Positions 1 through 9,162 of a stretch of DNA of 64,000 nt are shown here, piece after piece. Under the pieces are notes generated by a model that ran no database searches, had not been told where the DNA came from, and saw only the letters and a list, made by a program, of their open reading frames with translations. This DNA comes from Plantago ovata (Eukaryota; Streptophyta; Magnoliopsida; Lamiales; Plantaginaceae): the NCBI GenBank assembly GCA_028274465.1, contig CM051455.1, positions 50,755,351-50,819,350 of the forward strand, written 5' to 3'. The stretch's first letter is position 1. Each line of letters begins with the position of its first letter. Both the position numbers and the translations under genes were made by a program.

Positions 1-412
1 ATTTCGGGATCAACTTGTGGTGGGGGAGAAGGTGGGGGGGGGGGGAATGTGGGGGTGTTTCTTCAAACCTGAATTTGTTAGGGTTTTCCATATTTGTGTG
101 AGAATATGTTAAAATTAGGTGACTTCTTATAGTTGGTGTTGAGAATTCTAAAGGACAAATACACTTTAATGTTAATGTGTTAATGTACACATTCATGTAG
201 CCACATTCATGTATAGGAAAAATTTATGAGGCATACATTTATGTAATGACTTTTAGAATTTTCGAAATTAAAGGATTTTTGGTAATATCTAATCATTTTA
301 TTAAAGTGTGATGATGATATACATATATGCATAAAAAATACAAACACACTGTCCTTCGACACACCATCACTTCCATATATATAGATTGATGAATGGTATG
401 GTACTTGGCCTG

Positions 413-504
413 GGCTTGTGAATGATTGTAGTATGCTGGTACCGTAACAACAACATTTCTAATGCCGTTGTTATTGTACCAGCGTATTTTAGCCATTCTC
501 AAAG
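413..504. repeat. Imperfect inverted repeat (hairpin) inside the CACTA element
   Basis: Left arm about 413-456 and right arm about 462-504 are imperfect reverse complements around a very short loop; the inner arms pair CTGGTACCGTAACAACAACAT-like sequence with its near complement. Because of the symmetry, both strands encode similar short peptides here, which is why neither is treated as a gene. It could form a hairpin RNA if transcribed. Confidence 0.6.
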
Positions 505-693
505 TTTAGTTCAATATCGTAATCATGTAAACCCTCTATTCTTAATAAGTTGTATATACATAATATTGTATGTGAGCAAGAAATGTGTCTGGATGTTTAG
601 GAGTTTGAAGTCTCCATCTTTAGTCAGTAACTAAAGATGAAGATTTCAAGATCCTAAAGATCCAGACATCCTTTCGTGTTCACATATAACGAC

Positions 694-755
694 GGATTTG
701 TCTAAACGCATCTTGTATTTGTCTAAACACATCTTGTATTTGTCTAAACACATTA
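694..755. repeat. Short tandem repeat, about 22 bp unit, three copies
   Basis: The unit TTTGTCTAAACACATCTTGTA occurs three times in a row with single-base changes; the last copy is incomplete. It lies inside the CACTA element upstream of the Transposase_24 gene. Confidence 0.7.
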
Positions 756-816
756 AGAGTTTGTATTTTAGTGTTTTGTATTTGAGTGTGATGATGCTAT
801 ATGTATATTAGTTTCC

Positions 817-1642
817 ATGGATCAAGCACAGCAACCGGGCGGCCCTCGACGGATCAATGGGCTTCCAGTATTGTCCACCAACAGATCTAAGTAAGTTCTT
901 AATAAATTGGTATTTAATTGTTCTTGTATATATAGTTGTCGGTACTCCAACTTTTAATCTTTCAAAATGTGTGACATGTTTCAACCTACTATAGCTTCTA
1001 GAAGGATTTCAATGCTCATGAAAAGAGAGTTCTTTACGCCTCCTGGGAGTGGCGGAGAAAGGTGGGCTACAGTTCCTCGACCCGTGAAGGAGCACTTGTG
1101 GGAAGAATTCCAGGTACTTTACTATCTTTACTTGAATATTTCTATATTGGATTCTTGGGGCATTGCCTTAATTATATACGTGTACGTACATTACTTGTTT
1201 ATCTGTTATTGGGGCATTGCCTATATTATCTATTCTTGGGGCATTGCCTATAGTATCTATTATTGAGGCATTGCCTATAGTATCTATTCTTGGGGAATTG
1301 TCTTTACTGTACATATGTGTACGCACATTATTTGTTCTTGCGGGGCACTGATGTTGGATTTTTTGTGGGATTGTTGTGTTGCAGAAATACTACTATGTCC
1401 CTCCTGCCAATGCGGGGGAGATATTGAGGGTATTCAACATCCGGGCGGAAAAGATTCACAAGCATTCGATTTATTATGCCAAGGAAAGGTACTTTCGGCA
1501 TAAAGAATGGGTTCAGTACCTCAATCCGGAGCATTGGGATCTGTGGCTGGAATCGTGGCAGAACCATGTGACCCGTGAGCAGGCACATAGGGATGGGACG
1601 TTGACGGCTGAAGGGGTCGGTTGGTTAGTGGAGAGCCCGTAG
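817..1642 (+). CDS. Transposase_24 (Ptta/En/Spm) family protein, short, in CACTA element
   Basis: Transposon-encoded accessory protein of the plant Ptta/En/Spm Transposase_24 family; its exact job in transposition is not settled. A three-exon model reads openly: 817-890, 1002-1113 and 1385-1642, giving 147 residues, with donors GTAAGT at 891 and GTACTT at 1114 and acceptors TTCTAG and TTGCAG. The exon phases and the residues around the junctions (NGLPVL, then a block ending in VKEHLWEEFQ, then KYYYVPP) match the larger gene at 48745-50551, which has two further exons. This copy stops after WLVESP and so lacks the C-terminal third, including the coiled-coil tail. It may also lack upstream exons. 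The first intron boundary is the least certain. Confidence 0.55.
1145..1310. repeat. Imperfect tandem repeat in transposon intron
   Basis: About five copies of a unit near 30 bp built on TTCTTGGGGCATTGCCTATA fill the intron between the second and third exons of the Transposase_24 gene. Copies differ by point changes and spacing. Confidence 0.7.
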
Positions 1643-1894
1643 GATTAGTGCTTTTTAGGATTGTTATTCTTTATCCGTACATTTTAGGATTCTCGTTTAT
1701 TTTAATGATTATCTTCGTACCTTTTAGTTTCTTTGTACGTACACTTTTAGTTTTTTTATTGAAATTTCGATTATCGTAAAATGAATCAATCGTATATATT
1801 TTGTTAGTCGTACTCAATTTTGAGTTAAAATAATAATTTTTCACATAAATTCAATAAAATAAAAAATCAATTTTAAAAAAAAGGATCAGAGAAG

Positions 1895-2226
1895 TTAGCG
1901 ATGGATTAGTTTATCCGTCGCCAAATTCCCCTCGCAAGGGAATGACACGTGTCCCTTAGCTTTAGCGACGGATAACATAATCCGTCGCTATTTATAGATA
2001 CGGATAAAGTCATTCGTCTCTATGTTGGTCAACGACAATATAGCGACGGATAAACTGAACCGTCGCTACATATAGCGACGGATAATATTAACCGTCTCTT
2101 TATTTTTTAACGACGCCACTTTTCGCGACGTCCTATTTAGCGACGGGCTTTCCGTCGCTATTGGTGTTTAGCGACGGATCGCTAACATATAGCGACGGAT
2201 GGTATCCGTCGCTAAAATCAGTTTTC
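1895..2226. repeat. CACTA subterminal repeats, right end
   Basis: At least ten direct and inverted copies of TAGCGACGGAT / ATCCGTCGCTA lie between about 1895 and the terminus. Such clustered subterminal motifs are the usual binding sites for TNPA-type proteins in CACTA elements; that role is inferred here. Confidence 0.8.
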
Positions 2227-2235
2227 CTTGTAGTG

Positions 2236-3884
2236 TTCACTGGAAACCATATTTCTCAAGGTTGAGAGATCCCAAGCCTTGTTCAATATAACTTGGTTTA
2301 CAATCAAATTTTGTGGTTGTGGTGTATTAGTGTAATCTTCAAGAACTTTATCATGACACCATTTGTCTTCCCAGAATCTAATATTTGATCCATCTCCAAT
2401 TTGTAAGGCCAAACCAGAAATTAATTCATTTTTAAGTCTAACAAGGTTTTTCTAAAACCAGCTACTTTGTGGTTTTGAAGAGGCCTCCAAAACAGTAGAG
2501 TGTGGGAATACTTATTTTTGTACACCAAAGACCAAAGGGAATTAGGAAAATGCATTAAATTCCAAAGGTGTTTCATGAGAAAGGCTTTGTTTAAAACATG
2601 AAGGTTTCTGATACTCAATCCTCCAAAACATTTTGGTGTGCAAATAAGAGCCCTCTTAACTCTACCTTTCTTTTTTCCATTTTGAATGCCATTCCACAAA
2701 AATTGCCTATTGATTTGTTCTAACCTATCCAGACATGAGTCTGGAAGTTTAGCTATAAACATGCTATAAGAAGGAATGGCATTTGTGACTGAATTTATAA
2801 AGGTCAATCTACCTGCATAAGACAGAAATTTAGATCGAGTACCAAGTATTAATTCTCTTAGAGACTTTTTCAATGGTTTCATAGAAAAAAATCTCTTTTC
2901 TTTTGCCCCATAAGGAAAGGTAGCCCCAAGTATTTATCTTTCCTTTTATTATGTTGGACCCCCAAACATTCTGAGAAATGGATTTTGGTATGTGGAGGTG
3001 TTGGAGAGTAGAGAATTCTGCTTTTATTCCAGCATACTTTTTTACCAGAGGCGTTGCTATATTCCTCTAAAATTATTGCTATTGCAAGAACTGACTTTTC
3101 ATTTGCTTTTGCAAATAATAGGCAGTCATCTGCAAAGCAGAGTATAGGGATAACAGGCCCTTGTCTTGAAGCCTTTAAAGGTTGTAATTATTTGTTATGG
3201 AACTTTTGTTGAATGAGGTGAACTAACAACTCTTGACAGATAATGAAAATATAGGGGGAGAGGGGATTACCCTGTCTTATTCCCCTAGTAGGTTTCCAAT
3301 TATCAGAGATGTTATTGTTCACTTTTATCTTAAAGGAAGCACTTTGTATGCAAGTAAGGATAAGATTTATCCAATGTGTTGGGAAATTAAAGAGCTTTAG
3401 GGCTAACTCATTGAAATTCCACTCAAGCCTGTCATAGACCTTTTCTATATCTAGTTTAAGAGCAAAATATGCTTATTTTGAGTTTCTTAATCTTTTCTTA
3501 TTCATAGTGTATGGCAGTTCATGTGCTATCATCACATTATCTGAGATCAACCTTTTTGGTACAAAGGCAATTTGAAAAGGAGAGATTATTTTTTCAAGGA
3601 CTGGTCCTCATTCTAAGGACAATAAGTTTTGAAATAATTTTGTAGCTTATGTTGCATAAACTTATTGGCCTAAAATCAGCAGGGGTTTATGGTGAAAGTT
3701 TTTTTGGGATTAGGGCAATCAGAGTTTGATTTAGGGCAGGATCAAAGAGACCAGAGGTGAAAAAGTCATTAACATACTTAATGACTTGATCTTTAATGGT
3801 ATTCCAGTGGTGTTTATAGAACAACCTATTCGGCCCATCTGGCCCCGGGACCTTATCATTTCCAATGGATGGTTGGAAGTTATG
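2236..3884 (-). mobile_element. Decayed LINE (L1-like) reverse transcriptase fragment
   Basis: On the minus strand, read from right to left, conserved LINE reverse transcriptase blocks appear in order: KVPGPDGPN near 3840-3865, IRQGNPLSPYIF near 3255-3290, the FADD catalytic box at 3125-3136, then GLPFLMG near 2900 and the region after the RT (LSYAGRLTFINSVTNAIPSY, 2770-2830). Several in-frame stops and frame changes show it is dead. Downstream, GDGSNIRFWEDKW (about 2370-2410) is also typical of plant LINEs. The left end is cut by the CACTA insertion; the sequence beyond 3884 is not recognisably LINE, so it is probably 5' truncated. Confidence 0.85.
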
Positions 3885-4429
3885 ATAACCTAATTAGGGT
3901 TTTAGGAAAATATAGGTTATATATGAATGGCATCTTCGTCAATTTACATTGTATGTCTTATCTCATATAACAGAAAAAAGGTTGAGGCATTATTCTGTTT
4001 TAGATTAAGAAAAATGACTTCTTTTTGTAAGGAACTCATCATTTTGCCCTGGGTAGGGAAACATCTTCCACCCACCGCTACCTAAACTCGGTGGGAGTCA
4101 AATGTGAGCCCAAACCTGGCAGTGCATGCTTGGACTTTACCTATTTCGAAACTCGTTGTTGACTGGATTGATTCATTCGATATGTTCATAATTATGATTC
4201 ATTCAATTTATGTTTATTGACGGAATCAATAAAAAATATATTATCATGGAAGTGTATCCTTGTGACAACTAATAACAAATTAATACCCTTTAGTTGAACA
4301 ATAACATTTTAGTACCTTTTTTGGGTTGACTGCTCAATATTTACAACTTTGCCACTTAGAATTTCATGCCCAAACAAACAAGGCCTTAGCTACAGTAGAA
4401 GATACAATTATTTTTCTGTTTCTTTTTAA
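3885..4429. other. Intergenic, no gene seen
   Basis: AT-rich sequence between the LINE relic and the foldback-like stretch. No convincing reading frame or element boundary was found on either strand. Confidence 0.5.
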
Positions 4430-4830
4430 TTCTCTTATATTTTTTTTCTTTTTCTTTCTTTCTTTCTTCTTTTCTTTTATTTTTTTCTTTTTCTTTTTTT
4501 CTCCCTTTCTTTTATATTATTATTATTTATTTTTTTATCCCTTTCTTCTTCACAACTCCGGTCACCGAAATAATTCCGGTGACCGGATCTCTGCTCCCAC
4601 CGGAAAGCTGCAAGCTCCGATCATAGCTTGCAAGCTCCCGATCTATAGCTTAACAAGCTCCGATCTGGGAGCTTAAGAGCTCCCAGATCGGAGACGAGCT
4701 CCCAAATTGGAGAAGCAGTTTTTCAAGTGAGTACCGGATTCCTTCGGTACTAGACTTGAAAAAGAAGAGAAAAGAAAAATAAAAAAGGAAAAAAGAAAAG
4801 TAAAAAAGAAAAGAAAAAAAAAGAAAATGT
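4430..4830. repeat. Foldback-like structure: CT-rich arm, GC palindromes, GA-rich arm
   Basis: A pyrimidine tract (about 4430-4550) faces a purine tract (about 4755-4830), so the two can pair. Between them are a perfect 16-bp palindrome (CTCCGATCTGGGAGCT at 4658-4673, its complement at 4678-4693, 4-base loop) and a second hairpin (about 4719-4761) with TTTTTCAAGT facing ACTTGAAAAA and AGTACCG facing CGGTACT. It could be a foldback transposon relic. It lies directly upstream of the presumed first exon of the OTU gene. Confidence 0.5.
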
Positions 4831-5015
4831 TAAAATTAGGTAAGGTAAATGTTTTTACTGTTTTTACTTTTTACTTTTTTAGGGAAAGCCAACTTTTAAC
4901 GTTAGAAAGTGTTCTTCATCCCCAAATCGCGTAGCCCTAGCTAGACTATAGAAGCCCCAAATCCTGCAGAATCAAAGCCGCTTCCGTCTGTCTTTGGTTT
5001 CGTTTTCTTCAGAAG

Positions 5016-6064
5016 GTATGTTTCTGGGTCTCCTCTATCTCTTATATGTGTGAAATCAGTCTTTGCTATTGGATTCTCTATCTGATGATTCGTTTCATTG
5101 AAATTGCTGCATTGCAAATGCACCCTGTAAGCATAATGTGCTATTCTCATCTTACCTCTATTCCAGTTGATACTGATTACTTTAGCAGCATCACTTCTTT
5201 GCCACTCTTAATTTCTCCTAAATTGTGTTCATGCCACATAGATTGCTGATGGCTAACCTAGGTAATCAGGTTTATGAAAAATGAGAAAAGCAGAATTTAT
5301 TTGTTCTATCAGTTAGTTTAATCAGTTCAGGAGGGGTCAAATGGTCCTTACAGATTCTAGAACCTTAAAGCACAAAGGTTCAGTAATTTTTGGTTTCTCG
5401 GGTGTGTTCTGATTACATGTTCTTTGCAATTAACTATATCTTATCTTTCTTACCTTGAGAGCCATTTGTGTTATTGTTTTTTATTCATGATGTTTCACTT
5501 TGTTTTTTCTCTTTTTTATTATAAAAGATCCAAACTTGTTTTCGTGATTATCTTGTTTGATTCTAGTCTTGTAGTGTTTTTCGAGAATCATGAGTTTGAT
5601 TTGGCATGAGGTATATCATGGATTTTGCTGAGCTACTGTGTTTTGTATGTTTTAAATTGCGATGTAAATAATCTCAATTCGTAACTAGCGGACTCAAGAA
5701 ACCAATAGTGGCGTGGATGGATTAGATTGTTGGGGCTTATAAACTTCTCGGTTTGGAAACTTGTCCTGGTCAGTTTTGTTTGTGAGGGTTGTCTTTAGAA
5801 ATGTCTGAACTGACAAATTGTGTGATTGAATTCGTTTGTCCGAAAAGTGCTTAGGATTTCTCAGTGGTCTTTCTGTGCCTGGGCATTGTCTGTTACTATG
5901 TTGGTTGAAAGAAGTTTATAGAAGGAAAAAAAAAGTAACTTTATGATGAAGTAAATATGAAAATTTGGATAAACAACATTGTCGATGTTTTTTTTGGTTA
6001 TTTTTCTTGAGTTGGAGTTGATTGGGAAGCTTGATTACAATTTCTCTTATACCTGGTTTTTCAG
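5016..6064 (+). other. Probable leader (5' UTR) intron of the OTU gene
   Basis: A donor (AGAAG followed by GTATGT at 5016) and a T-rich acceptor (TTTTTCAG ending at 6064) frame an intron just ahead of the start codon at 6073. A leader exon of some 60-100 bases ending at 5015 is inferred; the transcription start is not visible. Confidence 0.5.
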
Positions 6065-6072
6065 GTAATAAA

Positions 6073-8344
6073 ATGGCGGATGAACCTAAAGTTGAGGACA
6101 ACTTGTCCGAGGAAAGCTCTGAAGCTTCTCAGCAGAAGCAGGAATCACGTGAAGAAATGCTTTCTAGGCACAGGTAATATGCACATATCATCTTTCATTT
6201 ATTTCACATATAATCTTGTTTATAGTGGTCTCTCATAAGTACTCCCTCCCATTTAAATTGGATCAAGTTTTTGGCCTTTTTGCAGACTATTTAAGGAGAT
6301 CATATTTTCGAGAAGTAGCTATGACCAATGGCAAAGTAGACTCAATTAATTTAGAGTGAAAGAAATGCACGTTCTGAAGTGAATTAATTAGGAATAAGAA
6401 TGTAATTATGATGGGAAAATTTTTTAGAACATTTTATGTGCAAATAGGAAAAAAGTCAAAACTGGCTTAAAGGAATGTAGGGAGTATGATTTAATGGTCA
6501 TTGTTATTGGGTAAAGTCAAAACTGACAAGTGTAGGGAGTGTGATTTAACTCTTGGTCATTGTTATTGGGTAAAGGAGAAAAGGATGTTATTTTCTGTTA
6601 TTAAGTGATCCGACTCAATTTGCAGCTCTGGTTTTGGTCGCAAACTTTTTTTGTCTATTGATTATAAAGTTCACCAGCAGTAGCTTAAGAGATCAGATAA
6701 GATACGATGGTCAGGTAGGGAGATGAAACATTTTTTTCCTGGATTTTACAGGAAGCTGGTTAATCAATCTATATATCCGGTTTGATCTTCCTTTGATGTT
6801 ATATCTTCTCTTGCAAGTCCTGTTGTCTAATATTTTCCATGCATGCTGCCAATTATGGAAGATACTTTATATGTTACATTGCAGTTCTAAATTAGTTTCT
6901 AGGAAGGAAATAGAAGATAAGATGAGCTGCTATTAATGGATTTTGCTTTTCTGCATTATTGTGGATATTTCAACACATGGTCATAAACTTGATTATCGAA
7001 GTTTCATTCAGTATTTCCAATTTGCGTGGGTTAGTCATCAGTGATCAATGTGGAATGAACACGTCTTAGGAGAAGCTAGAGTAGATTAAGAGTCACAAAG
7101 AAGTGATGCTGCTCATTAATTAGTCGTATAGTAGCTTGGATAGAGGTGAGAATAGCACATTATACTTTTAGGATGCTTGCTTTCTTGCGAAAAGAAACTT
7201 ATATATTATTTCTGTGTAAACAGTTCAACACGGCATTTCCATCAAGATCACTAGATGAATATAGTAAATAAACAGATCAGTGTAGAATTGTGAGGCAGAA
7301 AACACCGTAACAACGTTTGTTTTTCATTTTAATAGTTTAGCACTTATGAGAGAATATGCAGTAGGTGAGCATTTCAGGTTCTCTGTAAGTTAATTTATGA
7401 CTAAAGTCAGCACCCCCCTCCTCAAACTACTCCCAGAATGTTTCGTTCATAATCTCGTGGCTGATACTTTGCTGAGTTTCAGGAAGGAGACTGTTGACCT
7501 GCAGCACAAGGAAGTCGCCCTGAAAAAGGCTGCTGCTAAAGGCAGCAAGGCTGAACAGAAAGCCAAGAAGAAACAAGTTGATGAAGAGATATCTAAATTG
7601 TCAACGGAGCTCAAAGAAAGACAAGCCGAGGAACTGGCTTCGTTAGGCTATAGGAAAGAACAAGGAAACCTCAATAACATTGTGAATGCTATTGCTGGGA
7701 TTTCAGTTACCAGTCAAGCGGAGAATTCTAAACGTGGTAAGGGTGCCAGAAACCGTGAGAAAAGAGCTCAACAGGAAGCAGCGAGGGAGCAAAGAATACA
7801 AGAAGAGCAGAGTCAGATTGTTAGCGACCGAATCATTGAAAGTGAGAAGTTGGAAAAGAAACTCGAGCCCCTCGGTTTCACTATTAATGAGATCAAACCT
7901 GATGGGCATTGTCTGTACCGAGCTGTTGAGGATCAGTTGGCTCTTCATTCTGGTGGATCTTCCCCCTATACATTCCAAGAACTTAGAAAAATGGTGGCTG
8001 ATTATATGCGGAAAAATGTATCTGAGTTTTTACCCTTTTTTCTATCTGAGAATGTGGAAAATGGAGAATCAGATGATGCAACAGAAAAGTTTGAGAGTTA
8101 CTGTAAAGAAGTGGAATCAACAGCAGCATGGGGAGGACAGTTAGAGCTAGGTGCGCTGACCCATTGTCTGAAGAAGCATATCATGGTTCTTTCGGGATCT
8201 TTTCCTGATGTAGAGATGGGAAAGGAATACAAATCAGGCAATTCAACTGGCTTGTCCAACTCAAGTATCATGTTATCATATCACAGGCATGCTTTTGGGC
8301 TCGGTGAGCATTACAACTCTATCGTCCCTACTCCAGTCCCATAA
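6073..8344 (+). CDS. OTU-domain deubiquitinase, OTUD6/OTU5-like
   Basis: Cysteine protease predicted to remove ubiquitin from proteins; closest in layout to animal OTUD6B and Arabidopsis OTU5. Two coding exons, 6073-6173 and 7483-8344, join in frame (codon split AG|G) to give 320 residues. The N-terminus starts [10 protein letters not shown]; a Lys/Glu-rich, probably coiled-coil segment follows (about 35-80 and again 120-160). The OTU domain occupies about residues 165-320, with the catalytic loop DGHC (Cys177) followed by LYRA and the catalytic histidine in EHYNS (His310). Asn in the usual DGNC is His here, as is common in the OTUD6 group. The first intron (6174-7482) contains a Stowaway MITE. 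The start at 6073 is preferred over the ATG at 7397, which lies in the intron. A leader intron precedes it. Function is a family inference. Confidence 0.92.
6242..6484. mobile_element. Stowaway-type MITE in OTU intron
   Basis: About 243 bp beginning CTCCCTCCCATTTAAATTGG and ending in the partly complementary AAGGAATGTAGGGAG, flanked by TA on both sides (6240-6241 and 6485-6486). Termini and TA duplication fit Tc1/Mariner-derived Stowaway elements. Confidence 0.75.
6479..6577. repeat. Tandem duplication overlapping the MITE end
   Basis: The segment from the MITE right terminus (TAGGGAGTATGATTTAA through GGTCATTGTTATTGGGTAAA) is followed at once by a second, slightly diverged copy (TAGGGAGTGTGATTTAACTC through the same GGTCATTGTTATTGGGTAAA). 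Confidence 0.75.
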
Positions 8345-9162
8345 TTTCTCAGCGTAAATCAGTTTTGGAGTAAGATTATATTTAAGCTAAATCAATCATG
8401 TACTATATACAACACCACTGTGTGGTTATTCACAACTGCAGTTGTTACATGTTACTGATAATTTGATGCTGCGACTTTGGTACCTTATTCTGAAGTTATT
8501 TTGAGATAGGCGTGATTGTTTTACGCTTTACCTCAGGTGTGAACTTTCCTTATGCCCGATACTGTCTTGATACAAGTTTATGTATGTTTAGTTCATATAT
8601 CGGAAAAAAACTTTACCCCGGTTACTACAGTATTCTATTAGTACTTCATTTTGCTGAGAAAGTTTACTGTGCGGGGTGAATTGGTTAACTGAGGAATTCA
8701 GTGAATGGATAATAGTTCGCTTGAAATTGGAAGCAAACACCAGAGTTGTTCTTGGCTCTTTAAGCTTGAGTCGAAGTAATGTACTCCGTAGTATCGTGTA
8801 TCGATTGTGTTGCCACCAACCGTGCCTCTTAGGTTTGTTTTGCTACCAATAAATTTTCCAATCAAGTGTATTGCAAACATTTTGAGCTAGATTCCAATAG
8901 CATATGATAAATAAAATAAAATAAATATCACTCAAACTCAATCAATCATTACATATTGTTTGTTTACAAAAAAAAATTGAATTTAACACTTCGGCAAAGT
9001 ATGTAGTTATGTAAAAGATAGGGGGGCCAGACTGTAATTTAAACACCATAAAAAGGATAGAGTAATAATTTATTCACCAGTAGCTCTCATACAGTGTCCA
9101 GTATCCAGTTGCAGCAAGCAACGACTCCAGGCATCTATCACTGACTTTCTCTCTGCAAAAAC
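8345..9162. other. Intergenic: OTU 3' flank and folD promoter
   Basis: No gene is supported. The left part is the 3' UTR and flank of the OTU gene, the right part the upstream region of the FolD gene. No clear TATA box could be assigned. Confidence 0.5.

Larger units (their letters stand above)
1..2235 (+). mobile_element. CACTA (En/Spm) DNA transposon, right-hand part
   Basis: The element ends at 2235 with the CACTA inverse terminus CTTGTAGTG (2227-2235), preceded from about 1895 by many copies of a subterminal motif TAGCGACGGAT and its complement. The left end lies outside the window. It carries a Transposase_24-type gene on the + strand. The sequence to the right (from 2236) is the coding part of a LINE, so the CACTA element jumped into an older LINE. 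It resembles the complete CACTA element at 48187-52012 in subterminal motif, terminus and encoded protein. No DDE transposase (TNPD/TNP2 type) is visible in the part present. Confidence 0.85.

Noticed and set aside
293..634. Two overlapping frames on opposite strands with similar peptides (VPAYYNHSQ and VPAYFSHSQ)
   Set aside because: The similarity is a by-product of the near-palindrome at 413-504; neither frame has a family match.
4326..4676. 116-codon frame rich in Phe and Leu
   Set aside because: It is the CT-rich low-complexity tract read as codons.
7703..8144. Frames on both strands inside the OTU gene
   Set aside because: Shadows of the OTU coding exon, whose motifs fix the real frame.
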